A DNA stretch of 64,000 nt from JADJGC01 sp964617645 (lineage in GTDB: Bacteria > Zixibacteria > MSB-5A5 > CAIYYT01). The position numbers were made by a program, and so were the translations under genes. Below, piece after piece: positions 1 to 7,318 of this stretch. The notes beneath the pieces were generated by a model. That model was given only the letters and a program-made list of their open reading frames with translations, made no database searches and had not been told where the DNA came from. Position 1 is the stretch's first letter; every line of letters starts with the position of its first letter. The stretch covers positions 1-64,000 of the forward strand of contig CAZTYE010000007.1 in assembly GCA_964617645.1 (NCBI GenBank). Reading direction: 5' to 3'.

Positions 1-94
1 TGTAGGCACGGGCCGCAGACCGCGCCGTCAGGAATCCGTTCCTGACGGGAGGACAAAACAAGCTTTCAGGCGCACACTGTTTCTTGAATACAGA

Positions 95-126
95 ATCCCC
101 CGGTCGGCAACGCCGGGGGATTTTTT
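95..126 (+). terminator. Rho-independent terminator in repeat copy 1
   Basis: An 8-bp stem TCCCCCGG (96-103) pairs with CCGGGGGA (113-120), extended by A95-T121, and is followed directly by a run of T. The geometry is that of an intrinsic terminator for a gene left of the window. Confidence 0.7.
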
Positions 127-219
127 GTAGGCACGGTCCGCAGACCGCGCCGTCAGGAATCCGTTCCTGACGGGAGGACACAACAAGCTTTCAAGCGCAC
201 ACTGTTTCTTGAATACAGA

Positions 220-252
220 ATCCCCCGGTCGGCAACGCCCGGGGGATTTTTT
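220..252 (+). terminator. Rho-independent terminator in repeat copy 2
   Basis: The same hairpin as in copy 1: TCCCCCGG (221-228) pairs with CCGGGGGA (239-246), followed by six T. The loop differs from copy 1 by one extra C. Two identical terminators in tandem most likely result from duplication of the 125-bp unit. Confidence 0.65.
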
Positions 253-433
253 GTAGGCACGGGCCGCAGACCGCGCCGTCAGGAATCCGTTCCTGACGGG
301 AGGACACAACAAGCTTTCAAGCGCACACTGTTTCTTGAATACAGAATCCCCCGACAGCGATGACGTGGGATTTGTTTTGGTAGTGGGTCAGTGTGATTTG
401 AATTGTTGACGTTTTGGGACCGCTTTGCTATCA

Positions 434-1345
434 ATGAACATTGAAATGACTAATAGTCCAGAAACCCAAGTCGATTTCTGTATCGAAATCGATTTTGAAA
501 GGGGCTCAGGAGAGCCAAGTCGAGTTTTCAGAGCAATGACTGCTCTCATAGAAACATTTGAGCAAATTGATAACGATCTGCTTGTCTCGATAGATTCCAA
601 GATAAAGACCACCCTATTACTTGAAGATGTTGAATCCGGCTCAATAAAAGCATGGTTCAGAAACGAGCTGAACAAGATTGATGATGAAACCTTGAAGTCG
701 GGAGATCCGAAGAAGATCATTGGCCAATACCTCGTGAGGGCTAAGTATCTAATCATTGATCTCCTTGATGGTAAGACTTCACTCACAGACTTGTTTTCAA
801 TCGAACAAATCCAAACGAAACTACTTGATTTGGCTGAAGAAACAGAGATTCGCCAACTACCTGCGTATGTGCCGATAACTAAGTCCAAACTACTAAGTGG
901 CATTGAGAACATTACGAGATCGATTTCTTTTCTTGAGAGTGGAGATAAGGCCGCATACATAACGGATCAGGAAAAGGCCAGTTTCAACATAGATTTTCGG
1001 TATGTTCCAGAAGACATGGAAGACCTAATAGTAAGAGAGTCCCTTGAAAATGAGATCACTGCAATTGTTCAGATTAAGAAGCCTGACTACTTAGGCGACT
1101 CCATGTGGGAGTTCAAGTACTTAAGAGGCTCTATTGAGGCAAAGATTCTGGATCATAATTGGCTTCGTGACTTCCGAGATCGAAAGATAGTTTTGAGGCC
1201 GGGTGATTCGCTAAGAGTGAAATTGAAACAAAGAACGAGCTACGATTTCGACAATAACCCAGTTTCAACAAAATACGAAGTGACGCAGGTAATAGAAGTC
1301 CTCCCCTCTGACTTGTCCGATCAGGCAGATGTATTTGAGCAATAG
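434..1345 (+). CDS. Unknown protein, AT-rich gene
   Basis: This gene encodes 303 residues from the ATG at 434; a TTG at 425 and an ATG at 446 are alternatives, and no strong ribosome-binding site decides. I do not recognise a named family. The protein is acidic and predicted soluble, with no signal peptide or membrane segment. An N-terminal alpha/beta part runs to about residue 110, a helical middle to about 200, and a beta-rich C-terminus holds the motifs KKPDYLGDSMWEF and RPGDSLRVKL. By eye the gene is clearly more AT-rich than its neighbours and uses A/T-ending codons, which suggests acquisition by transfer. It is flanked by repeats on both sides. Confidence 0.75.
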   Translation: MNIEMTNSPETQVDFCIEIDFERGSGEPSRVFRAMTALIETFEQIDNDLLVSIDSKIKTTLLLEDVESGSIKAWFRNELNKIDDETLKSGDPKKIIGQYLVRAKYLIIDLLDGKTSLTDLFSIEQIQTKLLDLAEETEIRQLPAYVPITKSKLLSGIENITRSISFLESGDKAAYITDQEKASFNIDFRYVPEDMEDLIVRESLENEITAIVQIKKPDYLGDSMWEFKYLRGSIEAKILDHNWLRDFRDRKIVLRPGDSLRVKLKQRTSYDFDNNPVSTKYEVTQVIEVLPSDLSDQADVFEQ

Positions 1346-1346
1346 C

Positions 1347-1465
1347 GCGGGTTTCGTGTGTGGCGCACGCCCCCGTGCGCCACGTCGTAGATTGAAAATT
1401 CTGTTGGCGCATGAGGGCGTACGCCAACCAAGGGGTTTGCCGTCAGGAAGGGGTTCCTGACGGCT
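1347..1465. repeat. Spacer repeat with palindrome
   Basis: The spacer after the AT-rich gene holds a hairpin (GGCGCACGcccccGTGCGCC, about 1362-1381). It also has a stretch near 1410-1430 (gcgcatgagggcgtacgccaa) that resembles 2060-2080 in the next spacer. At 1440-1463 the palindrome CCGTCAGGAA/TTCCTGACGG occurs with a gggg loop, the same element found in the tandem repeat at 1-355. Confidence 0.55.
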
Positions 1466-1497
1466 CGACGCTGACATTGACAGGGAGATCAGAGAGC

Positions 1498-1950
1498 ATG
1501 GGATTCTATATGCGCTTCTTTGTCACAGACACCGAACCCGTGACACTCGGAGTTCTCGACTCCGCGCTTCGTCAGGTTGACAGCGAATACGCTCTCACAG
1601 ACAGAGTTTCCGATCGCGGCGAATTCGGCTTGTTGAGATACGCTGACGAGCCATTCGGAGAAGTCGATATCAATGCTCCGGGCGACGGTGTGTTCGAAGA
1701 AGAGATCGCCGAGTTTCTTGAATTCATTGAAGATACTTCGGGAGCAGGCAAGGCACGTGTGCAGGAAGCGCTGAACAACTCGCGAGCCACTGTTGCCATT
1801 AAGGTGCTCTTCTTCGAACGAGAGACCGAGGAAACGTTGAAACGGATCGACCCGGTGTGGAATTGGCTCTTCGCGAACCGAGAGGGCATTCTTCAGGTTG
1901 ATCGCGAGGGATTCTACGATCAGGACGCACTCATACTTCAGTTAGCATAG
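1498..1950 (+). CDS. Unknown soluble protein, 150 aa
   Basis: The start is the ATG at 1498, preceded by GGGAGA about 9 nt upstream. The frame is open back to 1411, but that part runs through the palindromic repeat and is unlikely to be translated. The product begins MGFYMRFFVTDTEPVTL, is acidic and mixed alpha/beta, and has no signal peptide or membrane segment. I recognise no family. It is isolated between repeat-bearing spacers, has normal base composition for the window, and lies between two other genes of unknown function. Confidence 0.6.
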   Translation: MGFYMRFFVTDTEPVTLGVLDSALRQVDSEYALTDRVSDRGEFGLLRYADEPFGEVDINAPGDGVFEEEIAEFLEFIEDTSGAGKARVQEALNNSRATVAIKVLFFERETEETLKRIDPVWNWLFANREGILQVDREGFYDQDALILQLA

Positions 1951-2191
1951 CGTCGCACGGGTTGTGTCCACCAGTACCCACAGTCCCGTCCCGCATTTCG
2001 CGGGATTGCGGTGGGAGTAGACTTCGTGCGTGGTGCAGCAGATTGGAGAGTTCGTTGTCGCACGAGGGCTTGCGCTAACCACGGATTTCAATTGTCAATC
2101 GCGGGATCGGCCCTTAACTTGAATCACATTCAAGCTCAAACGTTTCTCGAGCCGAAGCTATGGGTCAATCGCTTCCGAAAAGGAGTTAATC
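1951..2191. other. Intergenic spacer with degraded repeat
   Basis: This holds a short hairpin (CCCGCatttcGCGGG near 1990-2004) and sequence around 2025-2095 resembling the spacer at 1355-1435 (cttcgtgcgtggtgc..., cgcacgagggcttgcgctaacca). A 66-codon open frame from 2011 crosses this repeat-like sequence and overlaps the next gene; I do not accept it. Confidence 0.45.
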
Positions 2192-2608
2192 ATGCCGCAG
2201 AATTACTCTAAGAAGGTCATTCTTCGCAATCAGACTATCAACGCCGGAACGGAGCGCAGATGGATCATGTCCGGTGGAACTCCGCTGAATATCGCGCCTT
2301 GGGACCGACTTCATTTCCACATTGCGGGAAAGGAGATGTCCGGCGTGGTCGCGACGATTCTGCAAGCGACTAAGTTCGGTCGGTCGACGATCGACCTCGT
2401 CTCGACCAATGTCTGGTTCGAGGACACTGATTCCGCACGGACTTTCGAGTACAAGTTCTCCGCCAGTCAAAACTCGGTTGTTCTGAGTGTGCCGGTTGTT
2501 GCGCCACTATTGTACGATGTGACTCTGCGCAACACCTCAACCAGAACGAAGACCGCTGTCAACGTGGCACTGCTAATGAAGCGATTTTCGTCGCCAAGCT
2601 TGATGTAG
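2192..2608 (+). CDS. Unknown beta-rich protein, 138 aa
   Basis: The ATG at 2192 has a good ribosome-binding site (AAAGGAG, about 8 nt upstream). The 138-residue product has alternating hydrophobic and polar residues and many Val/Thr/Ser, as in a small beta-sandwich. There is no signal peptide, no membrane segment and no motif I recognise. It could be a structural or appendage-associated subunit, but nothing in the sequence proves this. It stands alone between a repeat-bearing spacer and the VOC gene. Confidence 0.65.
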   Translation: MPQNYSKKVILRNQTINAGTERRWIMSGGTPLNIAPWDRLHFHIAGKEMSGVVATILQATKFGRSTIDLVSTNVWFEDTDSARTFEYKFSASQNSVVLSVPVVAPLLYDVTLRNTSTRTKTAVNVALLMKRFSSPSLM

Positions 2609-2642
2609 TTTCGTAGCTCACGCGCCCTGCGCTCCTGACATT

Positions 2643-2671
2643 TTGACTTATGATGTCGTGCACGCAATAAA
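2643..2671 (+). promoter_or_regulatory. Possible sigma70 promoter for VOC gene
   Basis: TTGACT (2643-2648) and AATAAA (2666-2671) are 17 bp apart, about 25 nt before the start codon of the secreted VOC gene. The -35 matches consensus at 5 of 6 positions and the -10 at 4 of 6. It was found by eye only. Confidence 0.3.
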
Positions 2672-2695
2672 CTCATCCCAATGAGGTGTCAGTAT

Positions 2696-3223
2696 ATGAA
2701 GAAAACAATTCTCCTCGCTTCGCTGTTGGTTGCCGCGTTCTGTTCCGGAATCGCATTTCACGCAATCGTGGCCGACGACGCTACGGCCAGCGCACCCGTA
2801 AAACGAGTGACCAGCATCGGCGGCATCTTCTTCAAATGCAAAGACCCCAAGAAGGTGCGAGAATGGTATCAGGTACATCTTGGGCTGAACACTAACCAGT
2901 ACGGCGCCGTCTTCGAGTGGCGTCAGGCCGACGACTCGACCAAGAAAGGCTTCTCGCAATGGAGCCCGTTTTCCGAGAAGACAAAATACTTCGAGCCGTC
3001 GACCAAAGACTTCATGATAAACTACCGCGTCGAAAATTTAGAAGCGCTGGTGCAAGAACTGAAGAACGACTCCGTTACGGTCACCGACACCATCGAAACG
3101 TATGACTACGGGAAATTCGTTCACATCATGGATCTTGAAGGAAACAAGATCGAACTGTGGGAGCCGAACGATATTGAGTATGAAAAACTCGGTATCCAGA
3201 TGGGCGCCAAGACGACCAAGTGA
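2696..3223 (+). CDS. Secreted VOC (glyoxalase-fold) family protein
   Basis: The ATG at 2696 was chosen because GAGGTG (2683-2688) sits at ribosome-binding distance and the product then starts with a clean signal peptide (MKKTILLASLLVAAFCSGIA); the frame is open a little further upstream. The 175-residue protein carries one vicinal-oxygen-chelate module after residue 30, with the family pattern GGIFFKCKDP.KVREWYQ...LGL early and a late MDLEGNKIELWEPND. Members bind a metal and act as lyases, dioxygenases or resistance proteins; one module normally dimerises. Export to the periplasm is unusual for the family. The substrate is unknown. Confidence 0.8.
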   Translation: MKKTILLASLLVAAFCSGIAFHAIVADDATASAPVKRVTSIGGIFFKCKDPKKVREWYQVHLGLNTNQYGAVFEWRQADDSTKKGFSQWSPFSEKTKYFEPSTKDFMINYRVENLEALVQELKNDSVTVTDTIETYDYGKFVHIMDLEGNKIELWEPNDIEYEKLGIQMGAKTTK

Positions 3224-3270
3224 TCCTGCGAGTCACGCAGAAGGAGTTTGCCCGGGTGCCCCACCGGAAC

Positions 3271-3405
3271 GGACTGTTGAAAAACCGTATTCATGTCATT
3301 CTGAGCGCAGCGAAGAATCTGTTTGACCTTGTTCCACAATACTCACAGACCCTTCGCCTGCGCAGCGGCTCAGGGTGACTGCCTATAGGGCTCTTTCAAC
3401 AGTCC
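3271..3405 (+). mobile_element. MITE-like element, copy 1
   Basis: A 135-bp non-coding element. It is bounded by 12-bp perfect terminal inverted repeats, GGACTGTTGAAA (3271-3282) and TTTCAACAGTCC (3394-3405). It is flanked by the direct repeat CGGAAC (3265-3270 and 3406-3411), as expected of a 6-bp target duplication. The interior holds ttctgagcgcagcgaagaat and a G/C-rich cagcggctcagggtgac segment. An equally long copy lies in opposite orientation at 7509-7643 and a degraded copy at 4469-4607. No transposase is encoded, so movement would need a transposase supplied from elsewhere. Confidence 0.7.
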
Positions 3406-3480
3406 CGGAACGGTGGAATTCGCTTGGTTGCAGATACCGGATGCCTGTGGGTCAGTCGCTCTGCGCTCCCGGCACCGTCG

Positions 3481-3843
3481 CTAACTCGCCCGCTTCGCGG
3501 TCTGGCGCCGCACGTGCGCGATATGCGACTGTCCCCAACTGCACGCGAATTCGATAATCGGGCGCAGACTCCGTCCATGCTCCGTGAGCGAATACTCGAC
3601 CTTGGGCGGAACTTGCGGATAGACCCGGCGCGCCACGATCCCGTCGCGTTCGAGTTCCCTTAGCTGCGACGTCAACATCTTCTGCGTGCTGCCCGGTATC
3701 AGCCGCTTCAGTTCGTTGAATCGCCGCACCTCGTCGCGAAGGTTCCACAAAATCAACATCTTCCACTTGCCGCCAACGACATCGATCGTGACTTCGATCG
3801 GGCAGTTGAATTCTTCGCCGTGTAACATAATCTTTGGTTTCAT
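3481..3843 (-). CDS. HxlR-family winged-helix transcriptional regulator
   Basis: The protein is 120 residues from the ATG at 3843, the usual size for the family; the frame is open further upstream but that part is atypical. It has the HxlR signature: an N-terminal C-P-I-E (cysteine near residue 13), VVGGKWKMLILWNL, RFNELKRLIPGSTQKMLTSQ as the recognition helix region, and LTEHGRSLRPII. Family members are MarR-like dimeric repressors or activators that often sense electrophiles or oxidants through the N-terminal cysteine. The gene is divergent from a secreted cupin gene, and a dyad (3851-3868) lies just upstream of its start, so it probably controls itself and perhaps the cupin. Confidence 0.88.
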   Translation of the reverse strand: MKPKIMLHGEEFNCPIEVTIDVVGGKWKMLILWNLRDEVRRFNELKRLIPGSTQKMLTSQLRELERDGIVARRVYPQVPPKVEYSLTEHGRSLRPIIEFACSWGQSHIAHVRRQTAKRAS

Positions 3844-3850
3844 AATCGAT

Positions 3851-3870
3851 ACTATAGCACAAAATAGTGC
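3851..3870. promoter_or_regulatory. Candidate HxlR operator
   Basis: ACTAT (3851-3855) and ATAGT (3864-3868) form an inverted repeat, with GCAC/GTGC (3857-3860, 3867-3870) nested inside. It lies 8 bp upstream of the HxlR start in the divergent spacer. HxlR regulators typically bind short AT-containing dyads of this kind next to their own promoters. The assignment is inferred from position and symmetry. Confidence 0.4.
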
Positions 3871-3999
3871 GTACTTGCAAGAAAAATCCTGAACAATTAA
3901 TTTCCCGGCGCCGGGTTTGACAGCAGCGACAACAACCAAATCGCGGATGCGCAGCCATCCGCAAACTTTCGAACTATTTCCGCATGGGAGGAATCAGAA

Positions 4000-4413
4000 A
4001 TGAAACATGGACTCATCAAGTCTACACTCGCGGCTGCGATCGCGATCGCGGCGGTGGTGCTTTTGGTCACGGCGCAGGCGCAGGATCCCGTCAAGGTTGA
4101 TCCCAAAATCTACAGGACGATTCTGGAAAATGAGCGGGTCCGCGTCAACGAAATCCACTTCACGCCGGGTCAGCACATCGATTGGCACCAGCATCCCGAC
4201 CACGTCATCTATTGGACTGCGGCCGGAACGCTGCGCGTCTACAATCAGGGCGCGGATTCTGTCGATGTGACCGGCGCCGTCGGCCAGGCGATGTTCCTGC
4301 CGGCCTGCACGCATGCCGCAACGAATATCGGCAAGACCGATGTGCGTCTGGTGCAGGTTGAGCTGAAAGAACCCGCACCGGCCAAACCGGCCGCAACCGG
4401 CAAGAAGCCGTAA
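4000..4413 (+). CDS. Secreted cupin-domain protein
   Basis: The 137-residue product starts at an ATG with a strong upstream GGGAGGA. Residues 1-28 form a signal peptide ending TAQAQ. A single cupin barrel follows, with motif 1 PGQHIDWHQHPDHVIYW (H63, H65 as likely metal ligands) and motif 2 around GQAMFLPACTHAATN (H105). A Pro/Ala/Lys-rich tail closes the protein. Cupins of this size bind a metal and may be dioxygenases, isomerases or binding proteins; the reaction is not predictable here. The divergent HxlR gene suggests stress-responsive control. Confidence 0.8.
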   Translation: MKHGLIKSTLAAAIAIAAVVLLVTAQAQDPVKVDPKIYRTILENERVRVNEIHFTPGQHIDWHQHPDHVIYWTAAGTLRVYNQGADSVDVTGAVGQAMFLPACTHAATNIGKTDVRLVQVELKEPAPAKPAATGKKP

Positions 4414-5347
4414 TCGTTGTACAAGCCCCTCGGGACTTGACTGTTCGCCGAAGAATGTGCTCCGCAACGGACTTTTGAAGAGTTGCCGCGCATGTCGTTC
4501 TGAGCGAAGCGAGGAATCTGTTTGCCAGCGGCGGAATGACCGGCGCGGTCAGGAATATTTTCCTGACCGCCGCTCCTTGGGGGCGTAATGCCGGTTTCCA
4601 ACATTCCCGGAACGCCCGTTCACCCCTCTCCCAAACAGGGAGAGGGGCAGGGGTAAGGGTCGTGCAGACTGTTCCATGCCACCCATCCAGTCGAAACGAG
4701 GGCGATTCTGCGCCCTTAACTCCGTAATTTTGTAGCATTCCAACACAATTTTCCCCCATCGGACCCTTAGTAGAGGGACTGATGTAATTGAAGATCATTT
4801 TCGTCCGCAGTCCCGCCCTCGTACCTGACGTGTTCTTGAGTGGCCACTCTGGTTGTAAAAACGCGAATCGCGGCAGGACAAGTGGCGGCGGACAGTTCAG
4901 ACGCTATCGACTGACAACCGTTAGCGCTGGATGCGCACGAAAACTTCTTTGATGCATCGGCATCAGAAACGGTTTCGGGATTTCCGGAAACGTGACGCCA
5001 CCGAGATTGGCGCGGCGCGACGCGAAACCCGACTTCAACGCCTGATTAGCCTAGGCTATACCCTTGTTTTTTCGAAAGGACCGTTTAGCGAAGAAAGCAC
5101 GAATTCAGATTCAGAAGAAAACCGGTCGCATCGGCGCTCACGCTGACGCAAGAACTCGAGGCAGCCACTGACACGCCGGCGTTCCGCTTTCTGGGTGAGT
5201 TTAACTTGACTCGGTCAGATGGAAGACTCTCGCGACTGAGCAATTATGCAGGCGTTGGGAGCGTCTGACTCGCGAGGCCGGCAATTCCGAATCGCGCTTG
5301 GCCGATGAAATCGCCGGATTTGGGAACTCCCGCCATCGCCGGTTCGC
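4414..5347. other. Non-coding stretch with repeats
   Basis: Over 900 bp without a supportable gene. It contains the degraded MITE-like copy (4469-4607) and an inverted repeat built on cccctctccc/gggagagggg near 4623-4645. A stop-to-stop frame at 5089-5268 ends in ...GEFNLTRSDGRLSRLSNYAG but has no start codon, and might be a gene remnant. A 71-codon frame at 4931-5146 is Arg-rich with poor initiation context and was not accepted. Confidence 0.5.
4469..4607 (+). mobile_element. MITE-like element, degraded copy 3
   Basis: The ends GGACTTTTGAA (4469-4479) and TTTCCAACATTCC (4595-4607) are imperfect versions of the terminal repeats of copies 1 and 2. The interior matches their left half (tgtcgttctgagcgaagcgaggaatctgtttg, split by substitutions). 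The flanks CGCAAC and CGGAAC agree at 5 of 6 positions. The right half is replaced by a palindrome (4545-4570, GCGGTCAGGAA/TTCCTGACCGC) of the kind found at 1-355, so it appears to be an older or composite copy. Confidence 0.5.
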
Positions 5348-7318
5348 TTACTCGATGCTGGCAGGGTCGCGCTCTGGTGCTGCGACCGCCGCTGCTGCAG
5401 TGGCCTTCTTTTTCCTTTCAGCCGCAGCCATGGCCCTGGCTCGCTCCAGTTGCGGGTAGTCGATGCCGCGATTTTCCGGTTGCCCGAAGGCTTCAGGGAA
5501 TCGAAACTTGCCGACCTCATCCGCTGGCTTGACAGTCTCGGTCTGGACGCGATGATAATTGGCGAAGGCGTCTTGGCGCGTAACGGTGATTTGCCACGAA
5601 ACTTTGACGTTCGGTTTGTCGGTTCGAACCGCAAAACCGCTTTCGTTGAGTTCGCGGGACACGACGGCCTGGGCGAAGTCGCCGATGACGGTCAATTGAT
5701 AGCGGGGACTACCGGCGATTGCGACAAAGTAGTCGGGGACAGTAATCTCAGCATTGCCCTGAACATCCGTCACTACATTCCCCGACAAGACCGATGTCAT
5801 CTCCGGCGAGTCAACGCCGCTAAATTGGAGATAGCGGTTTTCGGGATCCAGCGGATGATCGAGACGGGTAACGAAGACCGGTGTGAAAATCGTCCCCGTG
5901 ACGTTTACATCCCCTGAGAAGTACCCGGCCCAATTCGATCCCGTGTTGAGGTAGGCCTCGCCATAAACACCATACCCGGTTCCCGTGTTGTTCGAGGCCC
6001 GACCGTAGACGCCGTATGAGACGCCGGAGTTGACGGTGGCTTGTCCGTAGATTCCGTACGCCGCACTATTATTGCCCGTGGCGTTTCCGGATACGGCGAA
6101 TCCATTGCTCCCATTGTGGACATAGCCTTGGACGCCGGTGATCTGGTTGGAGTTGTGGGCCTCGCCGTAGACTCCGTAGCTGATCGTGTTTGCGTTTGCT
6201 AAGCCATAGACCCCAAAACCATAATTCGATGAAGTCGCGCCACCGTAAGCGCCAAACGCCTGATCGCCGTCGAAACCAAGGCTGTATGCGCCGTAGCTGT
6301 TGCCTGTCGTCAAGGCCCGATCTTTCGCATAGCACTCGGAGTAAACCCCATAACGATCGCTGTGATCCGATTCGCTGAGAATATAGCTTCCAGTGGTTTG
6401 CCCGGCGCCGGCGTCTCCCAGAGTAGTCGCCGAAACGCGAGTATAACTGCCATAGAGCATCCCCGTCCCGGCATTGCTTATCGATGTGTTTATGCCGATG
6501 CGGCTGCTTGAAGTGCTATGGTGTCTACGAACTTCCAGAATGTTGGAATTCGAACCGTTGGGGAGAAACCCTGTTCCCATCGTTATTCCACTGCTATTGG
6601 CTTTCATCGTGCTATCACCGATTCCGAAAAATCCGCCGAACGTGTTTGTGCCCGAAAAAGTTTGGATTCCCGAAAGTGTGGCGGCTGTACCATTGATTTT
6701 GTTAGCCGCGATGTTCGCCGCTGCATTAATGTCGGCATCAACGATCTGCCCGTCGCCGATATGCGCTGACGTCACACCGCCGGAGGCGATGGAGATATTG
6801 GCATCGCCGGAGGCCGCACCGCCGGTCAATCCGCCGGCAGTGACTACTGCGGTGATATCGCCGTCGCCGATGTCGTCGACGCCGTCGGCGAATCCGGCCG
6901 GCACACCTTTGATTCCGCTCCAATCGACCGAATCGGCGTTCTGGCTGACGAAGGCGTAACCGGTCGCGATCATTTGCTTTCGCGGTGTCATCTCCGGATC
7001 GACGCCAACGGTGATTCCGAGCCAACGATTACCGCCGCTGAAAAGCCCGTTGGTGAATGGAACATCCTGGCCGAGGATGTAGGTGTACAGCCCGCCCGTC
7101 ACCTGCACAGTTCGAAATTGGCTATCCCAAAGTGATGTTCCACCGGAAGCCGCATCATAAATTTGAAACTTCATGAAATACAGGCCGTCCGCTACCGGAG
7201 CGCCTGCCGCAGTGGTCAGTCGACCTTGATGGCTGATGAGTTGTGGCACGGCCGCGTCCAGTGACGCTGTCCTAAAAGGACAAAGCGCAAGCAAAGCTCC
7301 AATCAAGACTTTGGACAT
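5348..7318 (-). CDS. Secreted repeat protein with YGVYG motifs
   Basis: A 656-residue protein with a signal peptide (about residues 1-22). Residues 25-140 form a domain shared with the protein encoded at 7764-9134 (QGRLT..GAPV.DG...MKFQIYD). A Ser/Gly/Ala/Asp-rich stretch and a tract of degenerate YGVYG/YGIYG repeats follow (about residues 370-490). A conserved C-terminal beta domain begins DHPLDPENRYL and ends KVSWQITVTRQDA; this block is familiar from surface or trimeric fibre-like proteins of environmental bacteria. The last 60 residues are charged and Ala-rich. It is probably exported or surface-exposed. AAAGGA precedes the start. No sorting tail or membrane anchor is seen, and function is unknown. 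Confidence 0.8.
   Translation of the reverse strand: MSKVLIGALLALCPFRTASLDAAVPQLISHQGRLTTAAGAPVADGLYFMKFQIYDAASGGTSLWDSQFRTVQVTGGLYTYILGQDVPFTNGLFSGGNRWLGITVGVDPEMTPRKQMIATGYAFVSQNADSVDWSGIKGVPAGFADGVDDIGDGDITAVVTAGGLTGGAASGDANISIASGGVTSAHIGDGQIVDADINAAANIAANKINGTAATLSGIQTFSGTNTFGGFFGIGDSTMKANSSGITMGTGFLPNGSNSNILEVRRHHSTSSSRIGINTSISNAGTGMLYGSYTRVSATTLGDAGAGQTTGSYILSESDHSDRYGVYSECYAKDRALTTGNSYGAYSLGFDGDQAFGAYGGATSSNYGFGVYGLANANTISYGVYGEAHNSNQITGVQGYVHNGSNGFAVSGNATGNNSAAYGIYGQATVNSGVSYGVYGRASNNTGTGYGVYGEAYLNTGSNWAGYFSGDVNVTGTIFTPVFVTRLDHPLDPENRYLQFSGVDSPEMTSVLSGNVVTDVQGNAEITVPDYFVAIAGSPRYQLTVIGDFAQAVVSRELNESGFAVRTDKPNVKVSWQITVTRQDAFANYHRVQTETVKPADEVGKFRFPEAFGQPENRGIDYPQLERARAMAAAERKKKATAAAAVAAPERDPASIE

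Larger units (their letters stand above)
1..355. repeat. Tandem repeat, ~125-bp unit, 2.8 copies
   Basis: Three head-to-tail copies begin at 1, 126 and 252; the third fades after about 352. Each unit opens with tgtaggcacgg, contains a 10-bp-arm palindrome (CCGTCAGGAA/TTCCTGACGG) and, in the first two copies, ends in a GC-rich hairpin followed by a T run. Short open frames through this block simply read the repeat and are not credible genes. The array may continue to the left of the window. Confidence 0.9.

Noticed and set aside
28..312. 94-codon open frame across the tandem repeat
   Set aside because: It only reads repeated DNA (the same peptide three times), with no independent coding signal, and the first unit contains a terminator hairpin.
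1..355. CRISPR-like array
   Set aside because: The unit is about 125 bp and identical throughout, with no unique spacers; no cas gene is present.
388..960. 190-codon frame on the minus strand
   Set aside because: It is antisense to the AT-rich gene at 434-1345, whose plus-strand reading is longer and has balanced protein-like composition; the minus reading is Ser-rich and low-complexity.
2011..2211. 66-codon plus-strand frame
   Set aside because: It spans repeat-like spacer sequence, is Cys/Arg-rich and overlaps a gene with a far better ribosome-binding site.
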